Shown: positions 26,201 through 34,474 of the stretch, piece by piece
Layout of the letters: every line of letters starts with the position of its first letter
How positions within the stretch are numbered: the stretch's first letter is position 1
Notes under the pieces: model-generated
Database searches by the model: none
What the model saw: only the letters and a program-made list of their open reading frames with translations
Told to the model about the DNA's origin: nothing
Source of the DNA: Desulfofundulus thermobenzoicus
GTDB taxonomy: Bacteria > Bacillota > Desulfotomaculia > Desulfotomaculales > Desulfovirgulaceae
Assembly: GCF_009428905.1 (NCBI RefSeq)
Contig: NZ_WHYR01000007.1
Span: 1-64,000, forward strand
Reading direction: 5' to 3'
Length of the DNA: 64,000 nucleotides
Translations under genes and position numbers: made by a program

Positions 26201-27408
26201 TTTATTTTTTCAAGCATCTTTTCAATTTCTATATAGATGTTATCTGTAATAGATCTCCAACTATATTTTGAATATACAAGCTTTTTTGCAGCTTGTCCAA
26301 TTTCTTTTCTTAAATTTGGATCTTTAAGGAGACGGTCTAGCTCATGGATAAATGCCTTTGCTTCACTTATAATACAGTGAACTTGATTTTTAATATCTAG
26401 ACCACGAGCACCAACTGGTGTGCTTATTATTGGTAAACCAAATGACATATAATCTAGCATTTTTAAATTAGTGCCAGCACCTGAAAACATAGGATTTATG
26501 GCAACATCACAATTAGTCAGCAAATAATTTCTATGTTCATCATTTACTTTTCCTAGCAGTTTAATATTGCTAGGCGTATGATTTATTTTATCGCATACTG
26601 ATCCCGCAATTAAAAAGATAACATCTGGAAAATATGGAGCTATTGAATTACATATAAACTGTACTGCTTCAATATTAGGAGGATGAGCGCTGCCGAAAAA
26701 AATAACGGTTCTGTTTGACTTGTATATACCTAACTTTTGAAATAGATCATCGCAATTTTTTCTTGTGTTTAAAATATTATTTGATACTTCAATTCCATTA
26801 GGGGCAAGAGCGATTTTCTCTGGACTACATCCATATGCTTGTTGAAATGCAATTTTTTCTTCTTCTGAGGTTGCAAATACCAAATCGCAATTATTAACCA
26901 GCTTATATTCAAGATCAGTGATATATGTAACATATTTATGCTTGTAAGGACCAGATAAAATCTGCTCTGCTAATTTGCTTTCTAAATTGTAACTATTGTA
27001 AATGCGTGGTTTTTTATCTTTTCCAAATTGAGTATCAAAATTAATCATGTAGGGGGATTCATGAACTATTATATTTGCGTCATTGATTAGTATCTTATAG
27101 GCATCATGATACTTAGTTGTTTTGCTACTGGATAATGCGCATACCAACGCAGAGCATTCTGGGCCAATTTTAATTTTATCCATTTCCTTGTGAAGTCTTA
27201 TATGTATATCTTCCTTGGGTATTCTGTATTCGCGAAAGTTTTTGTTAAACTCAAATACTTCATAATTATGTTCTGGATAAGTTGGAGAAAGGAGAGTGAT
27301 ATCATAATATCTGCTTAAATTTAAGTATAGATAATAATATCGCTGTTCACCGCCGCTTGTTGGTGGATAAAAAGCTGGAAAAAAATTTAGAACTAATAAT
27401 CGTCTCAT
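23254..27408 (-). CDS. Triple glycosyltransferase fusion (three GT-B modules plus a beta-rich insert)
   Basis: A single 1384-residue frame. Module 1 (about residues 1-400) begins MRRLLVLNFFPAFYPPTSGG and has GSAHPPNIEAVQF and GAGTNLKMLDYMSFGLPIIS. Module 2 (about 412-805) repeats that plan: LLINDFPVSKPASGG, GSGHPPNIEAIKF, GGGSSLKIAEYLAAGLPVVS. Module 3 (about 815-1384) begins LLVLTYRFTLPPLGGAETY and ends with a GT4 Ex7E motif (SESFGIVIIEAWMCKKPVIA). Between its two halves, ~125 residues (about 915-1040) with GGWYLPE, FRWTSNKCEV and DDPRTLGVIV look like a carbohydrate-binding beta-sandwich. No membrane segment. The ATG at 27408 overlaps the methyltransferase stop (ATGA) and has GGGGTGG upstream. 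It is markedly AT-rich compared with its operon partners. It probably builds most of the exported glycan repeat. Confidence 0.88.
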   Translation of the reverse strand: MRRLLVLNFFPAFYPPTSGGEQRYYYLYLNLSRYYDITLLSPTYPEHNYEVFEFNKNFREYRIPKEDIHIRLHKEMDKIKIGPECSALVCALSSSKTTKYHDAYKILINDANIIVHESPYMINFDTQFGKDKKPRIYNSYNLESKLAEQILSGPYKHKYVTYITDLEYKLVNNCDLVFATSEEEKIAFQQAYGCSPEKIALAPNGIEVSNNILNTRKNCDDLFQKLGIYKSNRTVIFFGSAHPPNIEAVQFICNSIAPYFPDVIFLIAGSVCDKINHTPSNIKLLGKVNDEHRNYLLTNCDVAINPMFSGAGTNLKMLDYMSFGLPIISTPVGARGLDIKNQVHCIISEAKAFIHELDRLLKDPNLRKEIGQAAKKLVYSKYSWRSITDNIYIEIEKMLEKIKDRIIINMVKMRKKILLINDFPVSKPASGGEVRICNLFSSLSRFFDVNLICFTNEYNINEVQITTNFKEIRIPKTEEHRSLEAKWNKLTNISVSDIISSIMCTENETLLNYYKSHSTGADIIIFQHPYLSTLLKIYQPNVPIIYEAHNFEQKIKKEILFKHPRYKDLLNIVTSIEKHLCNLSTKIICVSKEDYNNFSSITDPTKIEIIQNGVNTKLYQDHCNNDNIKKFFKGYPISLFIGSGHPPNIEAIKFIIDTLALRLPNIYFIIIGSACDFFKTKKNHSNTLLFGVVDDDIKRILISIADIAINPMYTGGGSSLKIAEYLAAGLPVVSTKVGIRGFDLIDGEHVIVASHNEFADKISYLLSNHSLMNKLRNAGRIFSHNNLDWDILANKYMNILNNVIDKSASKMICLPKKKLLVLTYRFTLPPLGGAETYLNEILKVISNLNDFDIDIATYFISTLNNRFHFSIEYNNEDIDAHIPSYINNIYRFKPDRIKTKYIFNNCKKLYSLWNKENILHARFFVGYYEKTLLLGGWYLPEKHGNQIFRWTSNKCEVYCPKYVNGIEIVGYANNNKRIKIYFNDIFCYSLNVDGSFHVKIDVPKNNSGVMTLEICHPFNSKDDPRTLGVIVNELFEKTDNITNKISLTDDYENYLRLRYPEKWVSSLIEITSKRNNVDDRLIYFTRGPLSRELESWLSNNISNYDVLLIQGVPFSTSVLGVYYARKHGIRCAILPHYHMDDKYYHWKIFYNAFRNADIVFSAPNSSKKMFFDKIGANAICIPGGGINPAEYENLDSCITDFKRLHPYGRPFVLILGRKSGAKKYNDVIKAIDIINNQKGHVLDAVIIGIDEDKEPILSQYAYYYGHQSRRITLGALASCSCLISMSESESFGIVIIEAWMCKKPVIANKNCIAFNDLIENGIDGFLVANMEELIDSIIYLHNNSVIANDMGQRGYEKASNKYSWEYIGRIINSYLFDLASSKSQ

Positions 27409-28970
27409 GCCTTCCACCCCACCACGGCATAGTCCTGTGGTCCATAAAATAGCTGATTGAGTCTTTCGGCTACGTCAGATCCAGATAGCTTAAATGCTTC
27501 AGGATATGGATGGAGATTGATTATTTCCACGTGACAGAGCCCCCGTGCTTCAGCTAGGAACTTTAACATGGGACTGGGCAGTGGATTACGGTGGGAGGGA
27601 TCAAAGTAAAAATTGCAACTGCCCACCAGTATGTTTTCCGGATTTGGCGTTTCAAAAATGGCCACCCCTCCAGGCTTCAGAACCCTTACTGTTTCATCAA
27701 AAAGATTGATTATATGTTCAAAAGCAAGGTGTTCCACAATATGGAAACCGGTTACCGCTCCGATGCTTTCATTGGGTAATGTACGAATATAATCCAGCAC
27801 GTCCCCCTGGGTTACAGCAAGTCCAAGCTCCTGGCAGAACATTATCATCGCCTTATTTATATCCACTCCCCTGGCTATCAACCCTTCTGCTTTAAGAAGT
27901 TCCAGCCATTCTCCCCGTCCGCAGCCCAAATCCAGTATCGGTCTTTCTTGAGTGCCTGCACCTGCCTTTTGAATAAGTGGTATAAAAACCTTTTGTCTTT
28001 CTTTTATATCTTCCCTTGTGCCGCGAAAGTGGTCTTCAAATTCCATATACAGTCCGTCATATATGTCGCTGGCTTTCTCTATAAAAGTTCTGCTTTGCTC
28101 AGGTGAGAAGGGTTCTGGCAGGCGCTGCCGGGCCTCTTCCAGCAGCAGGCCCAACCGGCGTTCCTGTAGCAAAAGATTCTTTTTGAGATACTCGGTCTTT
28201 TGTAAAGCCTCATTAATCCGGGATTCCTGGTAATTGAACCTGGTCAATTTTTCTTCCGATAAATTGTTCAATTGCTGATTTAAATTAGTAATTTGCTTGA
28301 CAACCTGGGATTCCAGATTATTCAAGCTTGCTATAATGCCAGATATTTTTTCAGATAGGAGGTTTTGGGTATTCTGAAGTTGCCCGATCATGGATTCAAT
28401 GGAATTAATGCGGGGGACAATTTTAATCGCATTTTCCGAATCCCCATTAAGTTGGGACTTTAGTTCACTTAGCTCCGCTTCCATGATCCGGATGCTCTCT
28501 CCGTGTGTTTGTTCCAGGGAAATCAACTTGTGATTAATTCCGGTTATTTCTTCATTTAATTTATTTACGGAAAGCTTTTTGCTTTGTGTCTCCATGTCTT
28601 TTAATACCTGTTCCATGGAGCGTATGGCATTTAACACCGAGGTATTGTAAGCACGCTGGTCCCTGGTGATTACCTGCGATAAGCGCAAAAAAACATTTCC
28701 TGCGAAGGTGGCAATTTTTCTTCGCCAGCCCCTGAAGGTATACATTCCAGGGAGCCTGGTTCCTACCTGGCTCACCTGTTCCGCTGCTTGCAGGGCGCTT
28801 TCCAGCTGCACCCATTTATTGATAAAATTATTATTATAAATCATTTCCTGGTCCGGGGATAAAACTTCATTCCCGGGAGGCACGCTGGTTTGCTGGCGTC
28901 TCCTTCTAATTTCTTCGCGTATCCGCTCCATTATTTCGTCCACATTTAATTCAGGTGCCGGTTTGGACAT
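27405..28970 (-). CDS. Coiled-coil SAM-dependent methyltransferase (WbdD-like arrangement)
   Basis: 521 residues. An N-terminal basic helix (DEIMERIREEIRRRRQQ) and one weakly hydrophobic stretch near 86-100 are followed by a long coiled coil (about 110-285). A class I methyltransferase comes next: motif I ILDLGCGRGEWLELL at about 345-359, GVDINKAM, GFHIVEHL, and FETPNPENILVGSCNFYFDP. In ABC-exported O-antigens a coiled-coil/methyltransferase protein caps the chain end and sets length. Its place between the Wzt-like ATPase and the triple glycosyltransferase, with four-base overlaps or gaps, supports the same role here, which is inference. No kinase domain is present, unlike E. coli WbdD. Confidence 0.85.
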   Translation of the reverse strand: MSKPAPELNVDEIMERIREEIRRRRQQTSVPPGNEVLSPDQEMIYNNNFINKWVQLESALQAAEQVSQVGTRLPGMYTFRGWRRKIATFAGNVFLRLSQVITRDQRAYNTSVLNAIRSMEQVLKDMETQSKKLSVNKLNEEITGINHKLISLEQTHGESIRIMEAELSELKSQLNGDSENAIKIVPRINSIESMIGQLQNTQNLLSEKISGIIASLNNLESQVVKQITNLNQQLNNLSEEKLTRFNYQESRINEALQKTEYLKKNLLLQERRLGLLLEEARQRLPEPFSPEQSRTFIEKASDIYDGLYMEFEDHFRGTREDIKERQKVFIPLIQKAGAGTQERPILDLGCGRGEWLELLKAEGLIARGVDINKAMIMFCQELGLAVTQGDVLDYIRTLPNESIGAVTGFHIVEHLAFEHIINLFDETVRVLKPGGVAIFETPNPENILVGSCNFYFDPSHRNPLPSPMLKFLAEARGLCHVEIINLHPYPEAFKLSGSDVAERLNQLFYGPQDYAVVGWKA

Positions 28971-28973
28971 TTT

Positions 28974-30326
28974 TCACTGCTCCTTATTACGCCAGATTTT
29001 GTTTTTAAGCAACGCTCTTTCCGAATTGCCTAAAACCACCCACCCGTGCTCCAGCCTGGCCACCCCTACATCCTTAATGCGGGAAAAAATGCTGAACTCC
29101 AGACAACGGGTCCAGTAATCGTAGGGTATGCCTTCTTTAGTGTGAGCGGCTACGTCCAGGAAGTACCTGCCTTCCAGGAAGTGAATGCTCTGGATTTGAC
29201 ATTCAACTACCCCTTTTGGGGGTAAGCTTTCTATTTCAAAGTGATCTATATCCGTATTGGTTCCGTAACAGTGAAGGCCGTCATCCCGGAAGATGCCGAT
29301 GCCGAAGACCAGGTCGGAAACCGGTTTGTGCATGATATAGTGGATGGCAATGGTCGCAGGCTGGCCGCATTCAAAAGAGTACGATTCCTTTCCCCGATGA
29401 TTGAACATTTTTACCGCCGTTATTTCCACCTGGTGGTTTCCCCAGCGGTTGGTCCTGGCCGGTGGGTCAGTTTGATCCGTGATTATGTATTGTTCATGCT
29501 TATCCCCGGCGTCCTGGTCGGTTGGTGTCTCGCCCTCGTTCCATTCCGATTGTCCGTGAGATTTTTCTTTCTCCTGAAGCATTCTTTCTTCTTCCCGGGA
29601 GGCCACCAGGTCCAGATACCGGTTAATCACTTCACCGGGCCTGCCCTGGGCTTTAATCTCCCCATGCTCCAGCCATACCACATAGTCGCAGATCCGTTGC
29701 ACCAGGGACATGTCGTGGGCGACAAAGATGATGGTCTTTCCCCTGCGCCGGAATTCGTTGATTTTTTCCAGACATTTTTTTTGAAAGGCCAGGTCGCCGA
29801 CGGCCATGACCTCGTCCACCAGCAGGATGTCCGGGTCCACGTGCACGGCCACGGAAAAGCCAAGCCGCACATACATGCCGGAGGAATAATTGCGCACCGG
29901 GTTGTCGATAAATTCTTCCAGCTCGGCAAAATCAATGATGTCCCTTAAGTGACGTTCCGTTTCCCGGCGACTTAAGCCCAGAATAGAAGCATTTAAAAAA
30001 ATGTTTTCCCGCCCGGTAAAGTCCGGATGAAATCCGGCCCCCAGTTCTAACAGGGTGGAAACCCGGCCGTTTATCTTTACCTCTCCCGTGGTGGGGTACA
30101 GTATTCTGCTGATGATTTTCAAAAGGGTGCTTTTACCGCTGCCGTTACGACCGATTAGGCCCACCGTGGCGCCCCTGGGGATGGATAAATTGATGTCCCG
30201 CAGGGCCCAGAAATCTTCCATTTTCTGGCGGTTCCAGAAAATGATCATTTCCTTAAGGGTCTGGGTGCGATCCTGGTAGAGATGAAATTTTTTGGACAGG
30301 TTGATTACTTCTACTGCCGTTGACAT
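28974..30326 (-). CDS. wzt: Polysaccharide ABC exporter ATPase with Wzt C-terminal domain
   Basis: 450 residues. The ATPase (1-250) shows Walker A GRNGSGKST at about 59-67, the ABC signature NYSSGMYVR near 147 (SSG variant typical of the Wzt/TagH group), Walker B DILLVDEVMAVGD and the H-loop VAHDM. A charged linker (250-300) leads to a ~150-residue beta-rich domain (VEITAVKMFNHRGKE...FSIFSR). In Wzt this C-terminal domain reads the chain terminus and so sets which glycan is exported. That fits the chain-capping methyltransferase encoded four bases downstream. It pairs with the permease at 30341-31117. Confidence 0.92.
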   Translation of the reverse strand: MSTAVEVINLSKKFHLYQDRTQTLKEMIIFWNRQKMEDFWALRDINLSIPRGATVGLIGRNGSGKSTLLKIISRILYPTTGEVKINGRVSTLLELGAGFHPDFTGRENIFLNASILGLSRRETERHLRDIIDFAELEEFIDNPVRNYSSGMYVRLGFSVAVHVDPDILLVDEVMAVGDLAFQKKCLEKINEFRRRGKTIIFVAHDMSLVQRICDYVVWLEHGEIKAQGRPGEVINRYLDLVASREEERMLQEKEKSHGQSEWNEGETPTDQDAGDKHEQYIITDQTDPPARTNRWGNHQVEITAVKMFNHRGKESYSFECGQPATIAIHYIMHKPVSDLVFGIGIFRDDGLHCYGTNTDIDHFEIESLPPKGVVECQIQSIHFLEGRYFLDVAAHTKEGIPYDYWTRCLEFSIFSRIKDVGVARLEHGWVVLGNSERALLKNKIWRNKEQ

Positions 30327-30340
30327 GGGCTACCCCGCTT

Positions 30341-31117
30341 TTATACGGCTTCGGCAAAATTTTTTTGCAGTCGGTGGAAGACCGTTAAACTAAACAACAG
30401 AAAAACGACTGCCCCGAGACTAAAGCTTCCCAATGAGGCCCAGTCGGGAAACTGGCCGTGAAAGAAAATGTCCTGGTAGGCTTTGATCACCGGCACCATC
30501 GGGTTTAGAATGAATAATCCCTTTACTTCTTTTGGTACCATTTCCATCGGGTAAAGAATGGGTGTAAAGAAAAACCAGGCCATAATGATCACGCCGGTGA
30601 TATGCTCCAGATCCCGGAAATAGACATTTGCTGCTGCCAGCAGCAGGGTTAAACCGCATACAAAGAATGTCTGAATAAGGACCACTACCGGAAAAGCAAT
30701 TAACGCCATGGTAAGAGGTACTTGCACAATTAACAGTGCCGGGATCAGAATGAGAAGACTGAGCATGTAGTTAATCAGGTTAGATAAAACTATTGATAAT
30801 GGCAATATCTCCCTTGGAAAGTAGGTCTTTTTGATCAGACCGCCGCCGGCCACAATGCTGGCAGCTCCCATCTGGGCTGAAGTGGCCAGATAGTTCCAGG
30901 GCAGCAGACCCACAAACATAAACATGGAATAATGCTCCATCTGCACGCGCATAACAAAGGAAAAAACGACGCTATAGACCACCAATGTCAGTAAAGGATT
31001 GAAAAACGTCCATAAAAATCCAAACACCGATCCCTTATAGCGTGCCCGGAGTTCCTTAGCCACCAGGTTTTTGAGCATTTCCCGATATGCATAAATTTCT
31101 TTGATCTGCTGCCACAT
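30341..31117 (-). CDS. wzm: Polysaccharide ABC exporter permease (Wzm/TagG type)
   Basis: 258 residues with six predicted membrane helices and the ABC-2 layout: N-terminal amphipathic YREMLKNLVAKELRARYKGS, FGFLWTFFNPLLTLVVYSVVF, MFMFVGLLPWNYLATS, and the C-terminal ITGVIIMAWFFFTPILYP. With the ATPase encoded 14 bases downstream it forms the exporter that moves a lipid-linked glycan across the cytoplasmic membrane. It is the promoter-proximal gene of the operon continuing to 23254. Confidence 0.92.
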   Translation of the reverse strand: MWQQIKEIYAYREMLKNLVAKELRARYKGSVFGFLWTFFNPLLTLVVYSVVFSFVMRVQMEHYSMFMFVGLLPWNYLATSAQMGAASIVAGGGLIKKTYFPREILPLSIVLSNLINYMLSLLILIPALLIVQVPLTMALIAFPVVVLIQTFFVCGLTLLLAAANVYFRDLEHITGVIIMAWFFFTPILYPMEMVPKEVKGLFILNPMVPVIKAYQDIFFHGQFPDWASLGSFSLGAVVFLLFSLTVFHRLQKNFAEAV

Positions 31118-31208
31118 TGTTTATGTATCCTCGCTTTGATAAAGTCCCTTCACTCCACCCCTGCCATGGCCAGCTTGGGAGCCCTGGGATTGATAGATCT
31201 TGAGCATT

Positions 31209-32140
31209 TTACTTTAAAGGTTCCAGGGCTTTGAGCTGTTTAAAAACGGCCTCGCTATTTTTGTTTATTTTCCCGGCTTCCTGGACCAGTTTCTGGGCTT
31301 CGTCGGGTTTGCCCTGTTTTTCCTTGACCAGGGCCAGCCACAGGGAGGCTTCGCCCTTCAACTGGTTGTCCGGCAGGGCGGCCTGCAGGCTTTGTTCCGC
31401 TTCGGTGAACTTGCCCAGCAGATACCGGCCTGTCCCACGCCCAGCTGCAGCCGGGGCGTGACGGCCAGCATGGGGGCGTCCCGCCAGAGCTTCTTTTCTT
31501 CTTCGCCCAGGCCGGCCACCCGGGCCTGCAGCATACCCGGCACCTGCAGCGCTTCTTCCAGGTGCTGCCGGGCGGCGTCCTTGTTGCCGGCCTGCAGTTC
31601 TCCCCGGCCGGCGGCGGCGCATATGCCGGCCAGGGTTTCGTACCAGGCGATCTGGTAGGGGGCCAGTTCCAGGGCCCGGCGGGCGCAGGTCACCGCGTCG
31701 GCGTACCGGCCGGCGGCCAGGTAGGCCTGGGCCAGGTCGGCCTGGCGGGCGGCGCCGTACTGGCTGCGGGCTGCGGCCGCTCCGGCCTCTTCCACTGCCT
31801 GCCGGGTTTTACCCGTGGCCAGGTAGATGCGCATCAGGCCGGTGTGGTAGTCGGCGCTGAAGGGGTTGTAGGCCGCCGCCTTCTGCATGGCGGCCAGGCC
31901 CTGCTGGACGTTCCCCCGCTGCAGGTATTCGCCGGCCTGGCGGGCGTAACCGTTGGCCGAAGCCAGGAAGAAGGCGAAAAGGAACACGGCGGCGCAGGCT
32001 ACGGAGGCTGCGGCCAGGGCTACGGGGTTTGAGGGGTGGACAACACTTTTTTTTGTTGCTTGCAGTTTATTGCTTGGAACTTGAGCAATATCATTAGCAA
32101 CTAGACTAATTGTTTTTTTGCGTCTTGCTTTTTTGCCCAA
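31209..32140 (-). pseudogene. TPR membrane-anchored protein with a frameshift
   Basis: Frame 1 (from ATG 32140) encodes a basic N-terminus, one membrane helix (ALAAASVACAAVFLFAFFLA, about 42-61) and TPR units (YARQAGEYLQRGNVQQGLAAMQ; YADAVTCARRALELAPYQ) up to LQLGVGQ. The C-terminal TPR (GRYLLGKFTEAEQSLQAALP to KQLKALEPLK) is in another frame ending at 31209. The shift lies near 31425-31440, and one extra G in the CAGGCC stretch would join them into a ~310-residue protein. Such TPR proteins commonly sit beside O-antigen-ligase-type genes, and one is found just upstream here. It may be a real null allele or a sequencing error. Confidence 0.7.
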
Positions 32141-32155
32141 TTTTAGTCACTGTCC

Positions 32156-32506
32156 TTACATTAATGCATCAATAATTACTTTTTGCCCTCGATCTAGAGT
32201 TAATCGCAAATGATCAATTATTGCTCTACCTATAAGACATTCATTCCCCAGACAGGTTATGCGTACCATTGTAGCAAAACCTATTTCCGGGATCGTGATG
32301 TTTCCGATATATTCTGCTGCTACAACAAGTGCTCCATCTGCTACTTCCCAGTCAGTAAAAAATGCTGGCTCACCGATTCTTTCAATATAATATTCTGGCA
32401 AGACGATATAACCTTCAAATACAGTGTCTATATAGGCATGTATTTTTTCTTTGTAATCGCCAACTGCGAAGAACAAGTCAATATAAGGGTATTCATAGGC
32501 AGGCAC
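32156..32506 (-). CDS. Retropepsin-like (clan AA) aspartic protease
   Basis: A 116-residue single-domain protein with the half-pepsin pattern: the catalytic Asp in IHAYIDTVFEGYIVLP (Asp-Thr-Val instead of the usual Asp-Thr-Gly-Ala), a central beta hairpin, and the conserved LIGRAIIDHLRLTLDRG near the C-terminus (cf. ILG-R-hydrophobic motif). Such proteins act as homodimers. The DTV variant leaves activity uncertain. Its start overlaps the DUF5678 gene by 14 bases, so the two form a coupled unit inserted between the frameshifted TPR gene and the ligase-type gene. Confidence 0.7.
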   Translation of the reverse strand: MPAYEYPYIDLFFAVGDYKEKIHAYIDTVFEGYIVLPEYYIERIGEPAFFTDWEVADGALVVAAEYIGNITIPEIGFATMVRITCLGNECLIGRAIIDHLRLTLDRGQKVIIDALM

Positions 32507-32753
32507 TTATAGCCCTCCATTTACCTATTGCTTTATAACCAATTTTGTAAAAGGCAAATCGGCCGGGGCCAAATTTCTCTATTGCCTGTTGTGCAACTCG
32601 AATGTCATTAGAATCCACTATGATTTGACCTTCCTCAGAAATGGCAATATATTTTCCTTTATGCTCCTTTTCCAATTGCCGCCCATATTTCTCGTAGAGT
32701 TGTGCATTCCTTTTTACTATTTCCTCAGGATAATAACGCAAAGACATCTTCAC
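32493..32753 (-). CDS. DUF5678-like small protein
   Basis: 86 residues. YGRQLEKEHKGKYIAISEEGQI followed by FGPGRFAFYKIG matches the DUF5678 layout (a small beta-rich domain of unknown function). It overlaps the downstream protease gene by 14 bases and the upstream ligase-type gene stop by 4. I infer that it may be the partner or substrate of the protease, in a toxin-antitoxin-like arrangement. Confidence 0.6.
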   Translation of the reverse strand: MKMSLRYYPEEIVKRNAQLYEKYGRQLEKEHKGKYIAISEEGQIIVDSNDIRVAQQAIEKFGPGRFAFYKIGYKAIGKWRAISACL

Positions 32754-34315
32754 TCACCTTCCACACCTGTTTCCCTGTTTCGATTATAACCCAGAACCCT
32801 GACGCAGGCAAAGAGGGTCCACAGGGCCAGGGTGAGGGCGGACAGGGACAGGTCGAAGTCCATGACGGCGTGCAGGCCCACGGCCAGGGCGGCTGCCGTC
32901 ATGGCCCAGGCCATACCCCGGCGGCCGGAGCCGGGCGGGGCGTTCCAGAAAGCCCGGTGGGCCGTCCACAGGAAGGAGGCCCAGATGCCCAGCACCACTA
33001 AAAAACCCAATATGCCCGTTTCCACGGCCACCTGGAAATAATAGCTGTGCACTTCGTTGGAGTTGTACAGGTAGTCCTGGTAGGAGCGGTAGGCTTCTTC
33101 CCAGCCGCCGCCCCCCCAGCCCAGGATGGGCCGGTCCTTGACCATGGCCAGGGCGTCTTTAACGAAGAAGGTGCGCTCAAAGGCATTGCGCAGGTAGGTG
33201 AAGGTGGTGATTTTCTCCACCGCCTGCGGGTGGACGGCCAGCAGCGCCCCGCCGGCGATTACACAGGCCAGCACCATCCCGGCCAGGGCCATATTCACCC
33301 GTTTTTTCTCTGCCGGCCACCGGGCAGAAAAACGCCCCTCCCCATATCTATACGCCCACTGGGCGGCCAGAACCAGGGCCAGACCGCCGGCCATCCACAG
33401 CCAGGCCTGGCCCGTTTGTTTGGCTTCGGCGGCGGTGATGAATTTTTCTACGGCCAGGTAGCCGGGTACGCTCAGCAACAGGGTGTATACCAGCACGGGC
33501 AGGCGCTTCTGCCAGGAAAGGCCGATCAGGTAGAGCACGAACACCGCCCCGGTGACCAGCAGGCCGCCCCGGGATTTGGTGCCGAAGAGCACGGCCAGGA
33601 TGAGGAAGTTGGCCGCGGTGTAAAAATAGCCGTAGGGGCGCAGTTCCAGCAGGCGCCGGGGCAGGGTTTTCCGCAGCACCGGATCGGCGATGCTTTCACC
33701 CACGGTGCGGGAGCCGTAATCGGCCCGGAAGAACAGCCCCAGGAACCCGGCCAGGGCCAGGTAGCTGGCCAGGGCGTTGGGGTACTGGAAGGAGGAATAT
33801 ATGCGACCGTTTAAAAATCCGTCCTTGATGTTGACCAGGCCGGTGGCGGTGAAAAGACCGGCCAGGGCCACGCCGGCGGCGGCCAGGTAGATGACGTGCA
33901 GCAGGCGGCCGGCGTCCCGTTCCTCCCGCACCAGCTGCCCGGCCACCCAGTAGACCAGGAAGTACAGGACGTTCTTGACTATTTCGTCCACGGCCAGGCC
34001 GGTGTTGACGGCCACAAAGAAGGAAAGTATGTATACCGCCGGCAGGGCCAGGGTGAAATAGTCCAGGGGGTGGGAAAGAAAACTGTAGTCCCGCTCCCCG
34101 TGCTTCCACAGCCAGGTGAACCAGCAGACCACGGCGGCGCCCATCAGGGCCAGTTCCTGTTCCGGGGAAAAGAACAGGCCCCGGAAAAAGGGCGGCAGCA
34201 GGAGCAGGACCGCCAGGCCCCAGAAGGCCGCCTGGTAGGTCCAGGGGCGGGTGGCCGCTTTTGCCGCTGTCAGGTTGGTGCTGACCGCCCGGGGGGCGGT
34301 GGCTGCTTTGGCCAT
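32750..34315 (-). CDS. O-antigen ligase/polymerase-type membrane protein
   Basis: 521 residues with about 12 hydrophobic segments and a large periplasm-like (external) loop near residues 370-440 that contains GWGGGGWEEAYRSYQDYLYNSNEVHSYYFQ. The Wzy_C/WaaL signature (GxGxGxF-like glycine cluster and H-S-x-Y) is recognisable. Members join glycan chains to an acceptor or polymerise repeat units outside the membrane. In a monoderm the acceptor could be an S-layer protein or another wall polymer (inference). It is followed at once by the DUF5678/protease pair and the TPR pseudogene. Confidence 0.85.
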   Translation of the reverse strand: MAKAATAPRAVSTNLTAAKAATRPWTYQAAFWGLAVLLLLPPFFRGLFFSPEQELALMGAAVVCWFTWLWKHGERDYSFLSHPLDYFTLALPAVYILSFFVAVNTGLAVDEIVKNVLYFLVYWVAGQLVREERDAGRLLHVIYLAAAGVALAGLFTATGLVNIKDGFLNGRIYSSFQYPNALASYLALAGFLGLFFRADYGSRTVGESIADPVLRKTLPRRLLELRPYGYFYTAANFLILAVLFGTKSRGGLLVTGAVFVLYLIGLSWQKRLPVLVYTLLLSVPGYLAVEKFITAAEAKQTGQAWLWMAGGLALVLAAQWAYRYGEGRFSARWPAEKKRVNMALAGMVLACVIAGGALLAVHPQAVEKITTFTYLRNAFERTFFVKDALAMVKDRPILGWGGGGWEEAYRSYQDYLYNSNEVHSYYFQVAVETGILGFLVVLGIWASFLWTAHRAFWNAPPGSGRRGMAWAMTAAALAVGLHAVMDFDLSLSALTLALWTLFACVRVLGYNRNRETGVEGE

Positions 34316-34474
34316 GGGATAAAGCTCCTCCTGTGTGATCGGATGCCGCTGTTACCAGTGCAGAACAAAATCTGTAATTCTACAGGAAGCGCGTTTTTCC
34401 TGCTTGATCTTTCAGGAAACTGCTTCCAGGGGGCTGATGCCGGTATGGTCACTTATCGCCGGGCATACATTCAG

